From Periplaneta americana (taxonomy: Eukaryota; Arthropoda; Insecta; Blattodea; Blattidae): DNA of 64,000 nucleotides. Positions within the stretch are counted from its first letter, which is position 1. Every line of letters starts with the position of its first letter. The stretch is from the NCBI RefSeq assembly GCF_040183065.1, contig NC_091127.1, forward strand, positions 107,945,834 through 108,009,833. Direction: 5' to 3'. This document shows, one piece after another, positions 37,326 through 48,809 of this stretch. The position numbers and the translations under genes were made by a program. The notes below the pieces were generated by a model. It saw only the letters and a list, made by a program, of their open reading frames with translations. It was not told the origin of the DNA and did no database searches.

Positions 37326-39025
37326 TGGACCCTGTAAAGCGTATTATGTAAGATATTTCAAATTCCCTTATACTCGGAATACTGCGCAAGTATTTACATA
37401 AAAAAGCTTAAAAAATTATTGGTGCAAGAGTAAATAAATACACAAAAAAATTCTCTTTTACCAAAAAGAAATAAGTAATGCAATAACGACATACGTACTT
37501 ATGTGGTGAAGTCGTTCCTAGAAAATATCGTATTTGAGTTTGAATGTGTGGATGTTGTAGAAGATTAATGTTACGCCCCTATTGGGCGCGCTTCCAAACA
37601 GGGGCAGCAGCATTTCCTCTAAGGTTAGAGCCCAGTTTAGGTGTGTGTATTAATCGAAAATTAGGGGCTAGATAATATTGAGAATAGGACGCATGTTCAT
37701 CACTATTTGAGCCAGAATTATCCATTTCAACTGTTTTCACGGTTTTATCTTCAAAACCTGACCCTACATTGGCATTTACTTTTTACAAATTATTAAACTA
37801 TTACTTAAAAATAGTCATGGAACTAACGTTCATATTATTAATAAATTTAATTATCTTTGCTGCTTTATGAAACACTTTAGTAATATTATTATTTATTTTA
37901 GTAATATTATGAGCGTTTACAGTAATAAATAATATTATTAACTATTACTTTTATGATACAGAACAGTAATAATATTACTTAATGCGATTACCTTTTTAGT
38001 AATGGTATTAAATTATTACTTTTATGAAATAGGCCCCAGGCGTTAGAATATGTTAAAGATTTAATATGTGAATTGTATTCATTGTATTTGTTTTATTTAG
38101 GAATTTACCAACCCTTGAGTGCTAATAAAATGCATTGTAAATGATTATGCATGATTGATTTCATTAGGTTAAACATATTCTATAATTACAACACAATCTG
38201 AAGAAAAGCAATATTTAGTATAATATTTCGTTATTATGAAATGTGATATTTAAATCGCTAAAGAGTTCAGCTTCATTCAGTCCATCGTGTTTAGATAAGA
38301 CTCTCTCTAAGAACAGCACGTCGGCCGACTGCGAAGGCGGCGTTGCCAAGTCTAACTCTTTACTAGAGAGAGCCTTGCTATTACTCATGCTCACTCTGAA
38401 TTATTTTCTAAATGACTTAGAAAAACACACAATATAGCTGTTGTAACACGATTATTGTTCAGCAATAACTGAGCAACTACATATTTCTGATTTTTATGTA
38501 TTGCTTTCAACACAGATTACATTTCATGTTCATTCGTCAACATTCTGTTTTAAAGTGTCTGGCTTCAGTCTAGATTTATTATAGTCTATGTATGATTCAC
38601 TGCTGCGAAGTATTTTCTGTTGCTTTCCTCTCCACATATTTTCTCTGAGAGAATAGAAAACACAGAACTTTCGCTTCGAAATTTATTTCGCAGGACTTTC
38701 GGCAGGATAAAGTCAAAAAGCAGGATATTTATAGGAATTTCTAGCTTCCACGTAGGCTGCAGGATAAGAGGCTAAAAAAATAATACCCTACAAAAAGAAG
38801 GATTTCTGATCACTCTAAATATGACAGTATTCATTCCAGCTGAATTAAGATCTTAGGAAAGTTAAAGCATTGACGGAAAATTTTCCTTTTATATTTGTAT
38901 TAATAAATATTACTATTCAATACGAGTAAGTCGTCAAGCTGACACATCCAGTTGGTGATGCTACTTGGTATAAATATATAAGCAATTCTTATCGATAAAA
39001 ACTGCTAATGTTGTAACCTGCATAA
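37326..39025. other. Unassigned AT-rich noncoding stretch
   Basis: No gene recognised. Around 37850-38035, repeated TTATTACTTTTATGA-like words end at ATAGGCCCC, a form seen at the tips of some MITEs, but the partner terminus was not found. Confidence 0.4.
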
Positions 39026-39157
39026 TACAGTGTGTCTGGTTTAAACCTAAAATAAAACAAATCCATTTTGAATCTTGCGTACACTACTTTTAACACTTGA
39101 ATATAATTAATTGATTAACTAGTGGACTTACTCGTGTTAATTATGTAAGATTTGTCC

Positions 39158-39200
39158 GGCTTACAGCTGTTTCGGTGCTTCACGCACCATCCTCAGAGTC
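39158..39200 (-). ncRNA. Hammerhead-like motif, left inverted arm of Penelope-like element 2
   Basis: On the minus strand: CTGAGGA, extra T, stem II GGTGC...GCACC (five pairs), GAAAC, self-complementary stem III ACAGCTGT, cleavage triplet GTA, then AGCC. Stem I (GACT/AGCC) has one mismatch in this copy. Confidence 0.5.
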
Positions 39201-39365
39201 TACTAGATCACGGCGTCATCTCGAACTTCTCTGCCTGTTAAGTGGGTGTGTTTTATTGTTGAAAGGTGTTGAATAGTGGAGTCGAATAGTGTGTGTGTAC
39301 TGAAATTGATCTGTGTGTTGAGAATTTGATCGGGGCGTGTTTTAGTGTGTTTGTATATTTCGTAT

Positions 39366-41741
39366 ACATTCCCCCATAAGGATATACATAAATATACTTG
39401 GACTTCTCCAGATGGATTGACACACAACCAAATAGATCACATCTTGATAGATAAACGGAGACATACTAGTATAGTAGATATTCGAACTTTCAGGGGTGCA
39501 GACTGTAATTCTGACCATTATTTGGTGATTGGAGAATTAAGAGAAAGATTGTCAGTAGCCAAGCGAGTAGAGCAACAAGTTAATATTACTAAATTCAATA
39601 TTTTGAAATTAAAGGACGAGGAAGCTAAGCAAAATTATCAGGTCGAAATTTCGAATAGGTTTGCCACTTTAGAAAGTTCCGACGAAGTTGAGAAAGAATT
39701 AGTTGTTAATAGCGTGTGGGAAAATATCAGAGATAGTATCAAAATTGCAGCTGAGCAGAGCATAGGTTATTATGAAACTAAGAAAAAGAAACCGTGGTTT
39801 GATGAAGATTGTTGCATGGTAGTAGAAAGAAGGTAACAGGCAAAATTGAAATTCTTACAGGATCCAGTTGAGGAGAAGAGAGATAATTATTTCAGTGAAA
39901 GACGGGAAGCAAGTCGTACACTTAGGAATAAAAAGAGAGGTTACTTGAAGGAAAAACTGAATGAGGTAGAAACAAATAGTAAGAATAAAAACATTCGAGA
40001 TTTATATAAGGGTATAAAGGAATTTAAGAACGGATATCAGCCAAGGGTAAACGTGATCAAGGATGAGAATGGTGACTTGCTTGCAGACTCTCCATCAATC
40101 CTAAACAGATGGAAAAACTATTTTACGCAACTACTAAATGTACATAGGCCAAATAGAAATGATCGGGACGAAATTGAAATACAAACTGCTGAGCCATTTA
40201 TACCCGAACCCACGCTTTCAGAAGTCGAAATTGCGACAGAAAATCTGAAAAAGTACAAGTCTCCAGGTATCGATCAAATTCCAGCAGAATTAATACAAGA
40301 GGGTGGGAGTGCATTATATAGCGAAATTTATAAACTTGTACTTGCTATTTGGGAAAAGGAAATTGTACCAGAACAATGGAAGGAGTCCATAATTGTACCT
40401 ATTTTTAAAAAGGGGGACAAAACCAACTGTGGTAACTTTCGAGGAATATCACTTTTGTTGACGTCGTACAAAATTTTGTCCAATATTCTTTTGAGAAGAT
40501 TAACTCCGTACGTAGATGAAATTATTGGGGATCATCAGTGCGGTTTTCGGCGTAATAGATCGACTATTGATCAGATTTTTTGTATTCGACAGATAATGGA
40601 GAAAAAATGGGAGTATAAGGGTACAGTACATCAGTTATTCATAGATTTCAAAAAGGCTTATGACTCGGTTAAGAGGGAAGTATTATATGATATTCTTATT
40701 GAATTTGGTATTCCCAAGAAACTAGTTCGATTAATTAAAATGTGTCTCAGTGAAACATACAGCAGAGTCCGTGTAGGTCAGTTTCTATCTGATGCTTTTC
40801 TAATTCACTGCGGGCTAAAGCAGGGAGATGCACTATCACCTTTACTATTTAACTTCGCTCTAGAATATGCCATTAGGAAAGTTCAGGATAACAGGCAAGG
40901 TTTGGAATTGAACGGGTTACATCAGCTTCTTGTCTATGCGGATGACGTGAATATGTTAGGAGAAAATACACAAACGATTAGGGAAAACACGGAAATTTTA
41001 CTTGAAGCAAGTAGAGCGATCGGTTTGGAAGTAAATCCCGAAAAGACAAAGTATATGATTATGTCTCGTGACCAGAATATTGTACGAAATGGAAATATAA
41101 AAATTGGAGATTTATCCTTCGAAGAGGTGGAAAAATTCAAATATCTTGGAGCAACAGTGACAAATATAAATGACACTCGGGAGGAAATTAAACGCAGAAT
41201 AAATATGGCAAATGCGTGTTATTATTCGGTTGAGAAGCTCTTATCATCCAGTCTGCTGTCCAAAAATCTGAAAGTTAGAATTTATAAAACAGTTATATTA
41301 CCGGTTCTTCTGTATGGTTGTGAAACTTGGACTCTCACTCTGAGAGAGGAACATAGGTTCAGGGTGTTTGAGAATAAGGTGCTAAGGAAAATATTTGGGG
41401 CTAAGCGGGATGAAGTTGCAGGAGAATGGAGAAAGTTACACAACACAGAACTGCACGCATTGTATTCTTCACCTGACATAATTAGGAACATTAAATCCAG
41501 ACGTTTGAGATGGGCAGGGCATGTAGCACGTATGGGCGAATCCAGAAATGCATATAGAGTGTTAGTTGGGAGACCGGAGGGAAAAAGACCTTTAGGGAGG
41601 CCGAGACGTAGATGGGAGGATAATATTAAAATGGATTTGAGGGAGGTGGGGTATGATGATAGAGACTGAATTAATCTTGCACAGGATAGGGACCGCTGGC
41701 GGGCTTATGTGAGGGCGGCAATGAACCTTCGGGTTTCTTAA
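39366..41741 (+). pseudogene. LINE ORF2: endonuclease tail, reverse transcriptase, C-terminal domain
   Basis: One frame runs almost throughout. It starts inside the apurinic-type endonuclease (THNQIDHILIDKRRH, then CNSDHYLVIGELR with the conserved SDH). The reverse transcriptase follows: [65 protein letters not shown] and the YADD box at about 40936. The C-terminal part has [19 protein letters not shown] and [14 protein letters not shown]. Only two in-frame stops break it: a TAA at 39834-39836 and a TGA at 41668-41670 where relatives have Trp. With 5' truncation the copy cannot move itself. The clade is unresolved; RTE- or CR1-like. Confidence 0.9.
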
Positions 41742-41762
41742 AAGCCATTTGTAAGTAAGTAA
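39366..41762 (+). mobile_element. LINE family A, 5'-truncated, with 13-bp TSD
   Basis: Flanked by perfect GTATATTTCGTAT duplications at 39353-39365 and 41763-41775. The 3' end is AAAAGCCATTTGTAAGTAAG, with a GTAA-type tail. It interrupts the left arm of Penelope-like element 2. The fragment at 779-1450 is an older relative of the same family. Confidence 0.93.
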
Positions 41763-41814
41763 GTATATTTCGTATTGTTCTAGTGTGTTGAGTTTTTGGT
41801 TCTTGGGTTGTATG

Positions 41815-43299
41815 CAGGGGCGGCTTTTGGGGCAGTGCCAGTGTGCCATGGCACCACCAATGAAAGAAACAAAAATTAAAAATACCCTAAAAAATAGTTG
41901 TAATAATTTATTTCTACGTATTTTATTCCAATTTCATTTGAACGAGCGCGCGCACAGATCGGGACGCACTCTTGCAGTGTTTTTTCGAACGTTGGAGCCA
42001 GTTCTCTGTGGCACCGGGTAAGCCCATATAACACTGTACAAAAGGCTACTGGTTTAGTTCATATGCGGTTCTTATGGCGGAGACTGAGCCGAGTTCAATT
42101 TGACTCAGTAGTTAAAATTCCGCCCGCTAGAGCGCAGTAATCCAGAAATTCCGCTAGATGGCAGGGTTTGTTGGAAAAGTTTGGCAGGAAACCGTTGTCT
42201 CAAGAGCAGACTTGCACGAAAAGTTCGGCGCCAAATCTTAATGCAATGTTACCAATTCAAAACTAATGCACACAACTTGGATTTGAAAGTACAAATTACT
42301 ATTCATTTAACTGTATCGAATGCAGAGAAAGTCAGTCATGGTTATTTTTAGAAAGACAACTACGTATTTCCTCATATTATGTAACACTATTAGTTAATTT
42401 AGTGTGATATTTGTTTTATTTCGCGGCAACTAAATATCGTTACACTGTTGCTAGTATTGATGATTTTGTTAACGATATATGAGATTTATGCAGGACATGA
42501 ACATGTGTTATTCAAGCTGCTGCCTTGGATTCATAGGTCTGTTTAAGTGAAGTGTAAACGTTTTCATTTATTGTCTGTATCACCGTTCATTTCGTGTGTT
42601 TTTGCCAGTAACTTTACGAGTTCTAAAAGTTATTTATATTTTCCATTTCTTTCCTTAATTCTAGAAGATGAAATATGTGATACTTTCGAGGAGACAATCC
42701 AAATTTTGAAATTGTTAATTACAATGCCCATCTCCACTTCTGAAGCTGAGCGATGCTTTTCTATGCTGAAAAGAATAACCACATTATTTCTTAGAAACAC
42801 TATGAAGGAAGAAAGATTGAGTGCTTTAGGAATGTTATCGTGCGAAAAATCTTTCGTATGCAAGATTGAAGGTTTCAATGCAAAAGTGATAGACTTGTTT
42901 GCCAACAAAAAGGAACGACGAATGGATTTCCAGTACCGTTCTTTTTAATCCAGATGCAGATGTCTCTCTCTCGGCGTTGGATTGGCACTTTGGTGAGTAC
43001 ATTGCTTGAAATTTAAAGATGTTAGTGATTAGTTAAATTCCTCTCTTAACATTCAAATGATAAATTTTATATAAGCATATTTTTAAGTTAGAAAAGCGTT
43101 TATTGCTGTTTTTGGTTTCATATAGGCCTACTAGTTGCATTATTAACTGCACACCTGGTAAAATAGCTCGCTTAATTAATTTGTTTTATTTAACATAATG
43201 TAAACATGAGCTGTGATTATCACCTTTCACTTGGTGATTTGCGTGCAACCTTCTTACATTTTTGGCACCACCACCAGAATGTCTCACCGGCCGCCACTG
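41815..43299 (+). mobile_element. hAT element 3, internally deleted, with 8-bp TSD
   Basis: Perfect duplications GTTGTATG at 41807-41814 and 43300-43307. Termini CAGGGGCGGC and GCCGCCACTG form short inverted repeats of the CAGNGGCGG type. The 1485-bp element keeps only the C-terminal part of its transposase. It interrupts the coding/inverted arm of Penelope-like element 2, very close to the LINE. Confidence 0.92.
42547..42948 (+). pseudogene. hAT dimerisation domain remnant (ZMYM1-like)
   Basis: The last two thirds of this frame reads ILKLLITMPISTSEAERCF, then LKRITTLFLRNTMKEERLSA and LSCEKSF. That is the C-terminal dimerisation domain of hAT transposases of the type also found in ZMYM1-like proteins. 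The N-terminal part of the frame has no similarity that I can see. The zinc finger and catalytic core are missing, so it is a deletion derivative. Confidence 0.82.
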
Positions 43300-43307
43300 G
43301 TTGTATG

Positions 43308-44223
43308 TGTAGGATTTCCATGTTGTATAACAAAAATCGACAACAAACACATCTACAAAATATACAGAAAACCAACCACCACAACCACACACATACACAA
43401 CACATCTAACCACCCCATACAACACAAACATGCTGCATTCAGGACAATGGTACACAGATTACTCAACATACCCATGAGCCAACAACACTACAATGAAGAA
43501 GTGAACACAATCAAATACATAGCACAAGAAAACGGATACAATCCAAACATAATAGACAACATCATAAGAAAGACAAAACAAAAACTTAACAAACACAAAA
43601 ACACGCAAAACACAACACAAACAAAAGAACACAAGAAATACATCACACTAACATATGAAAACAAAAACACACATAAGATCGCATCTTCATTCAGAAAGCA
43701 GAAATACAACATAACATACAGAACAGAAAACACACTACAAAGACATCTCAACACAAATACGACCACACAGGTGTATACAAACTCACATGTAATAGTTGCG
43801 ATAAGTTATACATAGGACAGACAGGCAGATCATTCCAAACACGCTACAAAGAACACATTAAAGCAATAACCAGAGGACACAATACATCTACATACGCCGT
43901 TCACATAACCAATACTAACCATACATACAATAACATAAATATGGACATGGAAATCCTACACATACAACCCAAGAACCAAAAACTCAACACACTAGAACAA
44001 TACGAAATATACAAACACACTAAAACACGCCCCGATCAAATTCTCAACACACAGATCAATTTCAGTACACACACACTATTCGACTCCACTATTCAACACC
44101 TTTCAACAATAAAACACACCCACTTAACAGGCAGAGAAGTTCGAGATGACGCCGTGATCTATAGTCCCGACGCTGTTATTTCCGGCGTGACTCCGCCCCT
44201 TTGCTTACGTCTTAGAAAGTAAA
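43308..44223 (+). pseudogene. C-terminal part of Penelope-like element 2 protein
   Basis: The frame to 43815 contains DNKHIYKIYRKPTTTTTHIH and FRTMVHRLLNIPMSQQHYNE, the segment after the catalytic region of a Penelope-type reverse transcriptase. After a frameshift near 43770 the GIY-YIG endonuclease follows: GVYKLTCNSCDKLYIGQTGR, then TRYKEHIKAITRGH. It ends with LCLRLRK inside the MITE. The upstream reverse transcriptase core is absent. Confidence 0.85.
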
Positions 44224-44574
44224 GGCTCTATAAAGTCTACTAGTAGTAGTAGGTAGGTAGTATCGTTCGTCATTTTTGTTCTCACATTGCCGAGCTACCA
44301 TACGAGGAATCTATTTGCCACACCGTTAAACATTATCATGTCGTAGCTCCTATGATAATAAATCAAACGCAATGTAATTCAGCAAATAATTGAGCAGCAA
44401 ATAACGTCTTCGTGTGCTTTCTGCGAACGCCAAAAAAAGAGCTAAAATGGTTGGCGATTATATTAAGTATTTATCGAGCCTTAAGAAATGAATCAGCGAA
44501 TCACAAGACGCACACGTTTAAATGTTGGTGACCTGCAACGCGATTGGGTGCCGGAAATTAGAGCGATGGGACTA
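44162..44574. mobile_element. MITE with TA duplication and 25-bp inverted ends
   Basis: Flanked by TA (44160-44161 and 44575-44576). The termini TAGTCCCGACGCTGTTATTT and, inverted, TAGTCCCATCGCTCTAATTT pair with about five mismatches over 25 bases. The 413-bp element has no coding capacity. The left inverted arm of the host Penelope-like element lacks it, showing the empty site (GATCTAGTAG). Confidence 0.85.
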
Positions 44575-44579
44575 TAGTA

Positions 44580-44622
44580 GGCTCTGAGGATGGTGCGTGA
44601 AGCACTGAAACAGCTGTAAGCC
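44580..44622 (+). ncRNA. Hammerhead-like motif, 3' end of Penelope-like element 2
   Basis: Stem I strands GGCT and AGCC pair fully. The core is CTGAGGA, an extra T, stem II GGTGC/GCACT around GTGAA, GAAAC, a self-complementary stem III ACAGCTGT, and the cleavage triplet GTA. All parts of a type I hammerhead are present, apart from the extra U also seen in Penelope-like element 1. Activity is an inference. Confidence 0.6.
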
Positions 44623-44734
44623 GGACAAATCTTACATAATTAACACGAGTAAGTCCACTAGTTAATCAATTAATTATAAAACAAATATTTATTACACGAA
44701 AACGAATGGAGAAATTCCAGTTTGTACTTCAACA

Positions 44735-45400
44735 ATGACACAAAATGTTTTATGTTTTCCAGCTGAACCCACGAGAGTGATGCGCATGCGCTGTAACTGT
44801 ATACGTCTGGAAAGCGGAACCATATTGTCAGTTAAGATGTGGGCTCCGCAGCAGAAAGTGTTCTGCATGCTTACTCTTGTCAAAGTGCAGTTCGTTACAC
44901 AGGTGCAGCGTCGTTTTCGACAGGAGTACCAGCTGCGACCTACAGACAATTGCGTGCAACAGGAAGTCTCCTTAATGTGTGGTGCAGAAGGTCATAGGCC
45001 CCTACTTCTTCGCAGAGAAAACTGTAACTGGAATCATCTATGCCGACATGTTGACGGAGTATGCTCTGCCTCAACTTCCTGATAGTGTAATTTTGCAGTA
45101 AGACGGCGCACCATGTCATCATGCACTAGTGGTATAGAACATTCTGGATGAAGCATTACCTGGGCGTTGAATTGGGAGACAAGCTGAACCCATTGCTTGG
45201 CCACCAAGATTACCAGAATTATTCCACTTGATTTTTTTCTGTGGGATTTTGTGAAAACTCAAGAGTATCAAACACCAGTAGATGGCCTTCCTGATTTACG
45301 CTGCCACATCGGTGCAGCTATTGTGAATGTAACACCTGTAATGCTGTCAAACACATGGCCGTGTGTCACGCCACTAATGGTGAGCATATGGAGGTGGGGT
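44735..45400 (+). pseudogene. Mariner-type transposase relic
   Basis: The N-terminal helix-turn-helix is visible as PQQKVFCMLTLVKVQFVTQ and QRRFRQEYQLRP. After an internal deletion and frameshift, another frame gives FFAEKTVTGIIYADMLTEYA, LPQLPDSVILQ, a TAA stop at 45099-45101, then DGAPCHHALV, which holds a catalytic Asp. A further frame carries PLDFFLWDFVKTQEYQTPVD. The order matches IS630/Tc1/mariner transposases. At least one internal deletion, two frameshifts and one stop make it inactive. Confidence 0.8.
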
Positions 45401-46397
45401 AATATGTGTCAAACAATTTTGATTTGCTGTCCATGTACGAAAAAAATTACATATGTACAAAAATGTTTTGAGTTGATGTCATGTAGAAAAATTACATGCG
45501 TAAATTTTTTTTCAGCTACTGTCCATGTAGAAAAAATAACATGTAAAAAAAAAATGTTTGAATTGCTTCCATGTAGAAACAATCTGCAAATAAATATCTC
45601 CATTAGTTTTCGTGTAAATAAATGTTGTTTTGTTCTAGGTTTAAGCCGGACACACTGTATTACAGAGCTCTTGCATTAACATCGAGCATACTGCAGTATT
45701 TATGAGAAAGCAGGAAAGCGGGTAGATAAATATGACTTGCCCAGAGCACAGATTTTGATGACGTCATTTTTTTTTTCTTTACAACCTTTGCAACACCCGT
45801 AAATATATAAATTCTGGATACTAGGTGCTGGTTACAGAAATGTAGAGTTTTTACGTCCTTTTTTGGGTTCATTTTTCGCCATTTTAATCTTTTAGATCAT
45901 TTTTTAAAGCTTGAGGACATTTTTTGGTCATTTTAAAAATATATGTCATTTTTTTAGTCATATAGGCTGAAGACTTCAATGACCAACTAAAACTTTCCAA
46001 TATAGGAAAACTTCCCATTCAAATGAGGAACCTGAAAGAATTTTCTCAATAGTAAGAAGATGGAGCTTTCGGCTGAGTTGTTGTTGCACACTCTACCTTT
46101 CAAACAAAGGAAGTATGTTAGACAAAAATCCAGGTTACAAACTATGTACACAATTATTAAAGTACTCTCAGAAGAAAGCTTTAAAACAGCGGAGATAAAG
46201 AATTGACACCTCTTGATCTGTCACTCTTCAAGTACGCTCCTATAGGCACCGTGCATGGGTCTCAAAATCGTACTGGTGGCGCCGCGCAGTGTCTCAATTC
46301 CTAATTAACTACGGGCTCGCAGTCATTACTAGTCATGTGTGATATAGAAATTACATGCGGCTTTCTGCCGATAAAAAGTTGTAATATTAGTAAGAAT

Positions 46398-46475
46398 GGG
46401 TTCATTGATTCATAGTGTTCTGCCCATGGGCAGGTTTTTCACTGCAAACTCAGCAATCTCCAGTCTTTAATTATT
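46398..46475 (-). mobile_element. LINE family B 3' tail fragment
   Basis: TTCATAGTGTTCTGCCCATG and the following bases match the 3' ends of the family B copies at 1786 and 3183 in the same antisense orientation. Only about 80 bp remains. Confidence 0.65.
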
Positions 46476-46966
46476 TTATAGACCCAGTGGGAAGTTCAGT
46501 ACTGCTAGAGGAGTGTAAAATGTAACTACAGAGTTCCTAAAATATCAGTGTAGTAGTTTGGCATTTAAATCAGATTTCAGACCATTGAATGAGGGTGAAC
46601 AGTCATATTACGAAAACATTGATATACTTATATTTGATGTCATGACGTGTGTAATATTTGTATGTATAATGTCTCTATAAATACGTATTTTAATGTGATT
46701 TAATTCTAAAAGTAGTCTTAATTACACTTCCTGAATAATGGGCGACTGCAAATTCTCTAAAACACAACACATATGAAAAATATCATCAACATACTCTCAG
46801 ACTGAGGTTCTGGCTGATGTGTACATCTGTTATCAGGCTGTACATCTCACTTGACGATATGTGTCAGAAGAAGAACAATATTGTTTGTATGCATATGAAG
46901 TCTGACTAGTGTAATTTGTAGCTAGTCGGCGATATATGCAATGGAAGGGAAAAGGAACTGGCCACT

Positions 46967-48809
46967 CTACCCCATGATATTCTGGCCTAGTTGCCTCATA
47001 AGTGGTGCCTTGTTGGTACGGTACCACTTATGAGGTTCAGACTTCTCTTTGGACAGTTGAATAAACAACAAGATCAACATGCGGAAGCAGTTCAAATGAT
47101 AGTTTGTGTAAAATGTTATACTGTATATTTTAATTCGCTGAATGTACCTTTCAACATGAATTCGAACACTGGCAACGCTGTAAGTAGTTTCGACTTCTTC
47201 AGCTGTTAATTTACCATCATGCAGATACGGTGGAGTAACAACAATGATCCCTTTATCGGAGAGGTTTGTTATTATTCCGGGAAAACCTGACTTCATCACC
47301 ACCTTCTAATAAAGTCAATAATCCGCAATCAGTAATTGTTATGAATGTGTCACTAGATCTGCCTCGGTAGCATTTAGATTTGAAGGCCACCATCTGATCC
47401 ACATTGGGTGGCTGTTCCATTTCTTAACAATTAATTGTCACTCTACATTTTTCAATATTGCAGGCATTGTTTCCTGAATACTTTCTCTGCTAGGCCAAAA
47501 CCCAAATTACAGTAACCATTGTTGATGTCAACAACATTAAAGTGGCGGTAAAAATACATTCTAATTATAATTGTACGATTAACTCCGAACATCACCCTCA
47601 TAGCAGAATACGACAATCCAGTTTTCATTTTAATTGGAAAATATGAGTAGACGATTTTCTTTACTAATCTTACTCTTGGACAGAATTTTTCGAAAGCTTT
47701 CGATGTGAAATTCACTAATAAAAATGGCAAAAATAATATGTATGGTCTACATCTTGGGGCGTTTCGACTATCTATGGTAGCTATTTTTGGGTTAAATGAT
47801 AGAATTGGAAATATTTCTTATTATGATTCTACGGGTATGATTGTTTCAATTGGCAGCAATTTTAACAATATATTCGAAACCGCAAATGTCACTCCCATTA
47901 AGTCTGGTAGTTCTGTCTCATGTTTTATTGTAGAATAATTTCGGAAACCTTGCATTTCATTAAACATATCATCTGTTCCTGAACACTTGTCATAACATTT
48001 CTTATGTGACTTCAGTTCGGCATGTAATGGAATAGACACTTGAGTAGACAATTCACACAATTCAATTGTGAAAGAAAAAACAAAATCACTAAGAATGGTT
48101 TCATTTAGTTCTGCCTGTATGGCTACTTCATTTTTCGAAATAACACTTGTTGAGCATTCGCCTTCAATAAAACTTAAATTTTCATCTTTTCTTCTTCTTT
48201 ATGCGTCTCTTTCGTACCTTTCCGGAGCTAGTTGAGATGAGGCAGTCTTTTTCTTGTAATCTTTTATAAAAATACTGGGAACGGTATACTAGTTTTGGGG
48301 GTGTTCTGATCTCGTTCCCAATAAAATGAATACCGCAAATTCTTGCTGCGGGTGTTGGTTTCCAAGGTGAACCATCAGCACTTGAAATCAAGAATTAAAT
48401 ATCAATATGAATACATTTAAAAATAAGTATATTATTATTTATTGTTGCTAATATTATACATAATATATTTGTAAAGAACTCTGTAATTATGTACTTTTTG
48501 AAATTTAAATGATAAATTCCTGTCATTGTTAACTTAATGGTTATTTATAAACATAATACTATATACATTCTATTTTTTATATCAGGCCTAGTATATAATA
48601 ATACTATGATTACAAGCAGTGTAGCCTTATTTACTTTCGTCTGCGTACTGCTTGGATCCACAATTAGCGTCGTTGTGCTTCAGTTTTCTGTTTTGGGAAT
48701 GAATAAAAACAATATCGGTTGGTGTGTTCCTATAAGCATTACTACACTCAAGAACACAGCAATTTGCATTACCTTTCCACTTTTTAGGATCATCCATATT
48801 TCTAATCAT
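46967..48809 (-). pseudogene. THAP-domain DDE_Tnp_4 transposase relic
   Basis: The N-terminal piece (48627-48809) has CCVLECSNAYRNTPTDIVF, the start of a THAP zinc finger. The piece at 48182-48391 completes it with PWKPTPAARICGIHFIGNE, whose C and H are the last zinc ligands. Middle fragments (47821-48060 and 47452-47730) are helical and Cys-poor. The C-terminal piece (46967-47302) contains PPYLHDGKLTAEEVETTYSV and ASVRIHVERYIQRIK, a hallmark of DDE_Tnp_4 proteins with the last acidic catalytic residue in HVER. Frameshifts separate the pieces, so it is inactive. Confidence 0.75.

Larger units (their letters stand above)
39063..44675 (+). mobile_element. Penelope-like element 2, inserted in the mariner-type element
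   Basis: It is flanked by ATAAAACAAAT at 39052-39062 and 44676-44686, which fuses the mariner terminal repeat back together when removed. Only about 1.3 kb is its own: the C-terminal coding part (43308-44223), preceded by an inverted copy of its own 3' end. The inverted arms are 39102-43322 (with two elements inserted) and 43946-44675 (with a MITE inserted), about 320 bp each once the insertions are discounted. Such inverted end copies are known for Penelope-like elements. Confidence 0.82.
39028..45657 (+). mobile_element. Mariner-type element, outermost layer of a nest
   Basis: Inverted termini CAGTGTGTCTGGTTTAAACC (39028) and the complement of CAGTGTGTCCGGCTTAAACC (ending 45657) are each flanked by TA (39026-39027 and 45658-45659), the target of mariner-type transposons. 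The inner ends of the repeats also pair: the sequence at 44687-44703 matches, in inverse, 45605-45620. Removing the insertion leaves about 1.0 kb. The element is inactive. Confidence 0.85.

Noticed and set aside
38243..38437. Small open frame of 64 codons
   Set aside because: No conserved motif, no splice context, and composition like neighbouring noncoding DNA.
45197..45679. Separate 160-codon gene
   Set aside because: Part of it is the mariner-type transposase in one frame; the rest crosses repeated CATGTAGAAAAA-like noncoding words and the terminal inverted repeat.
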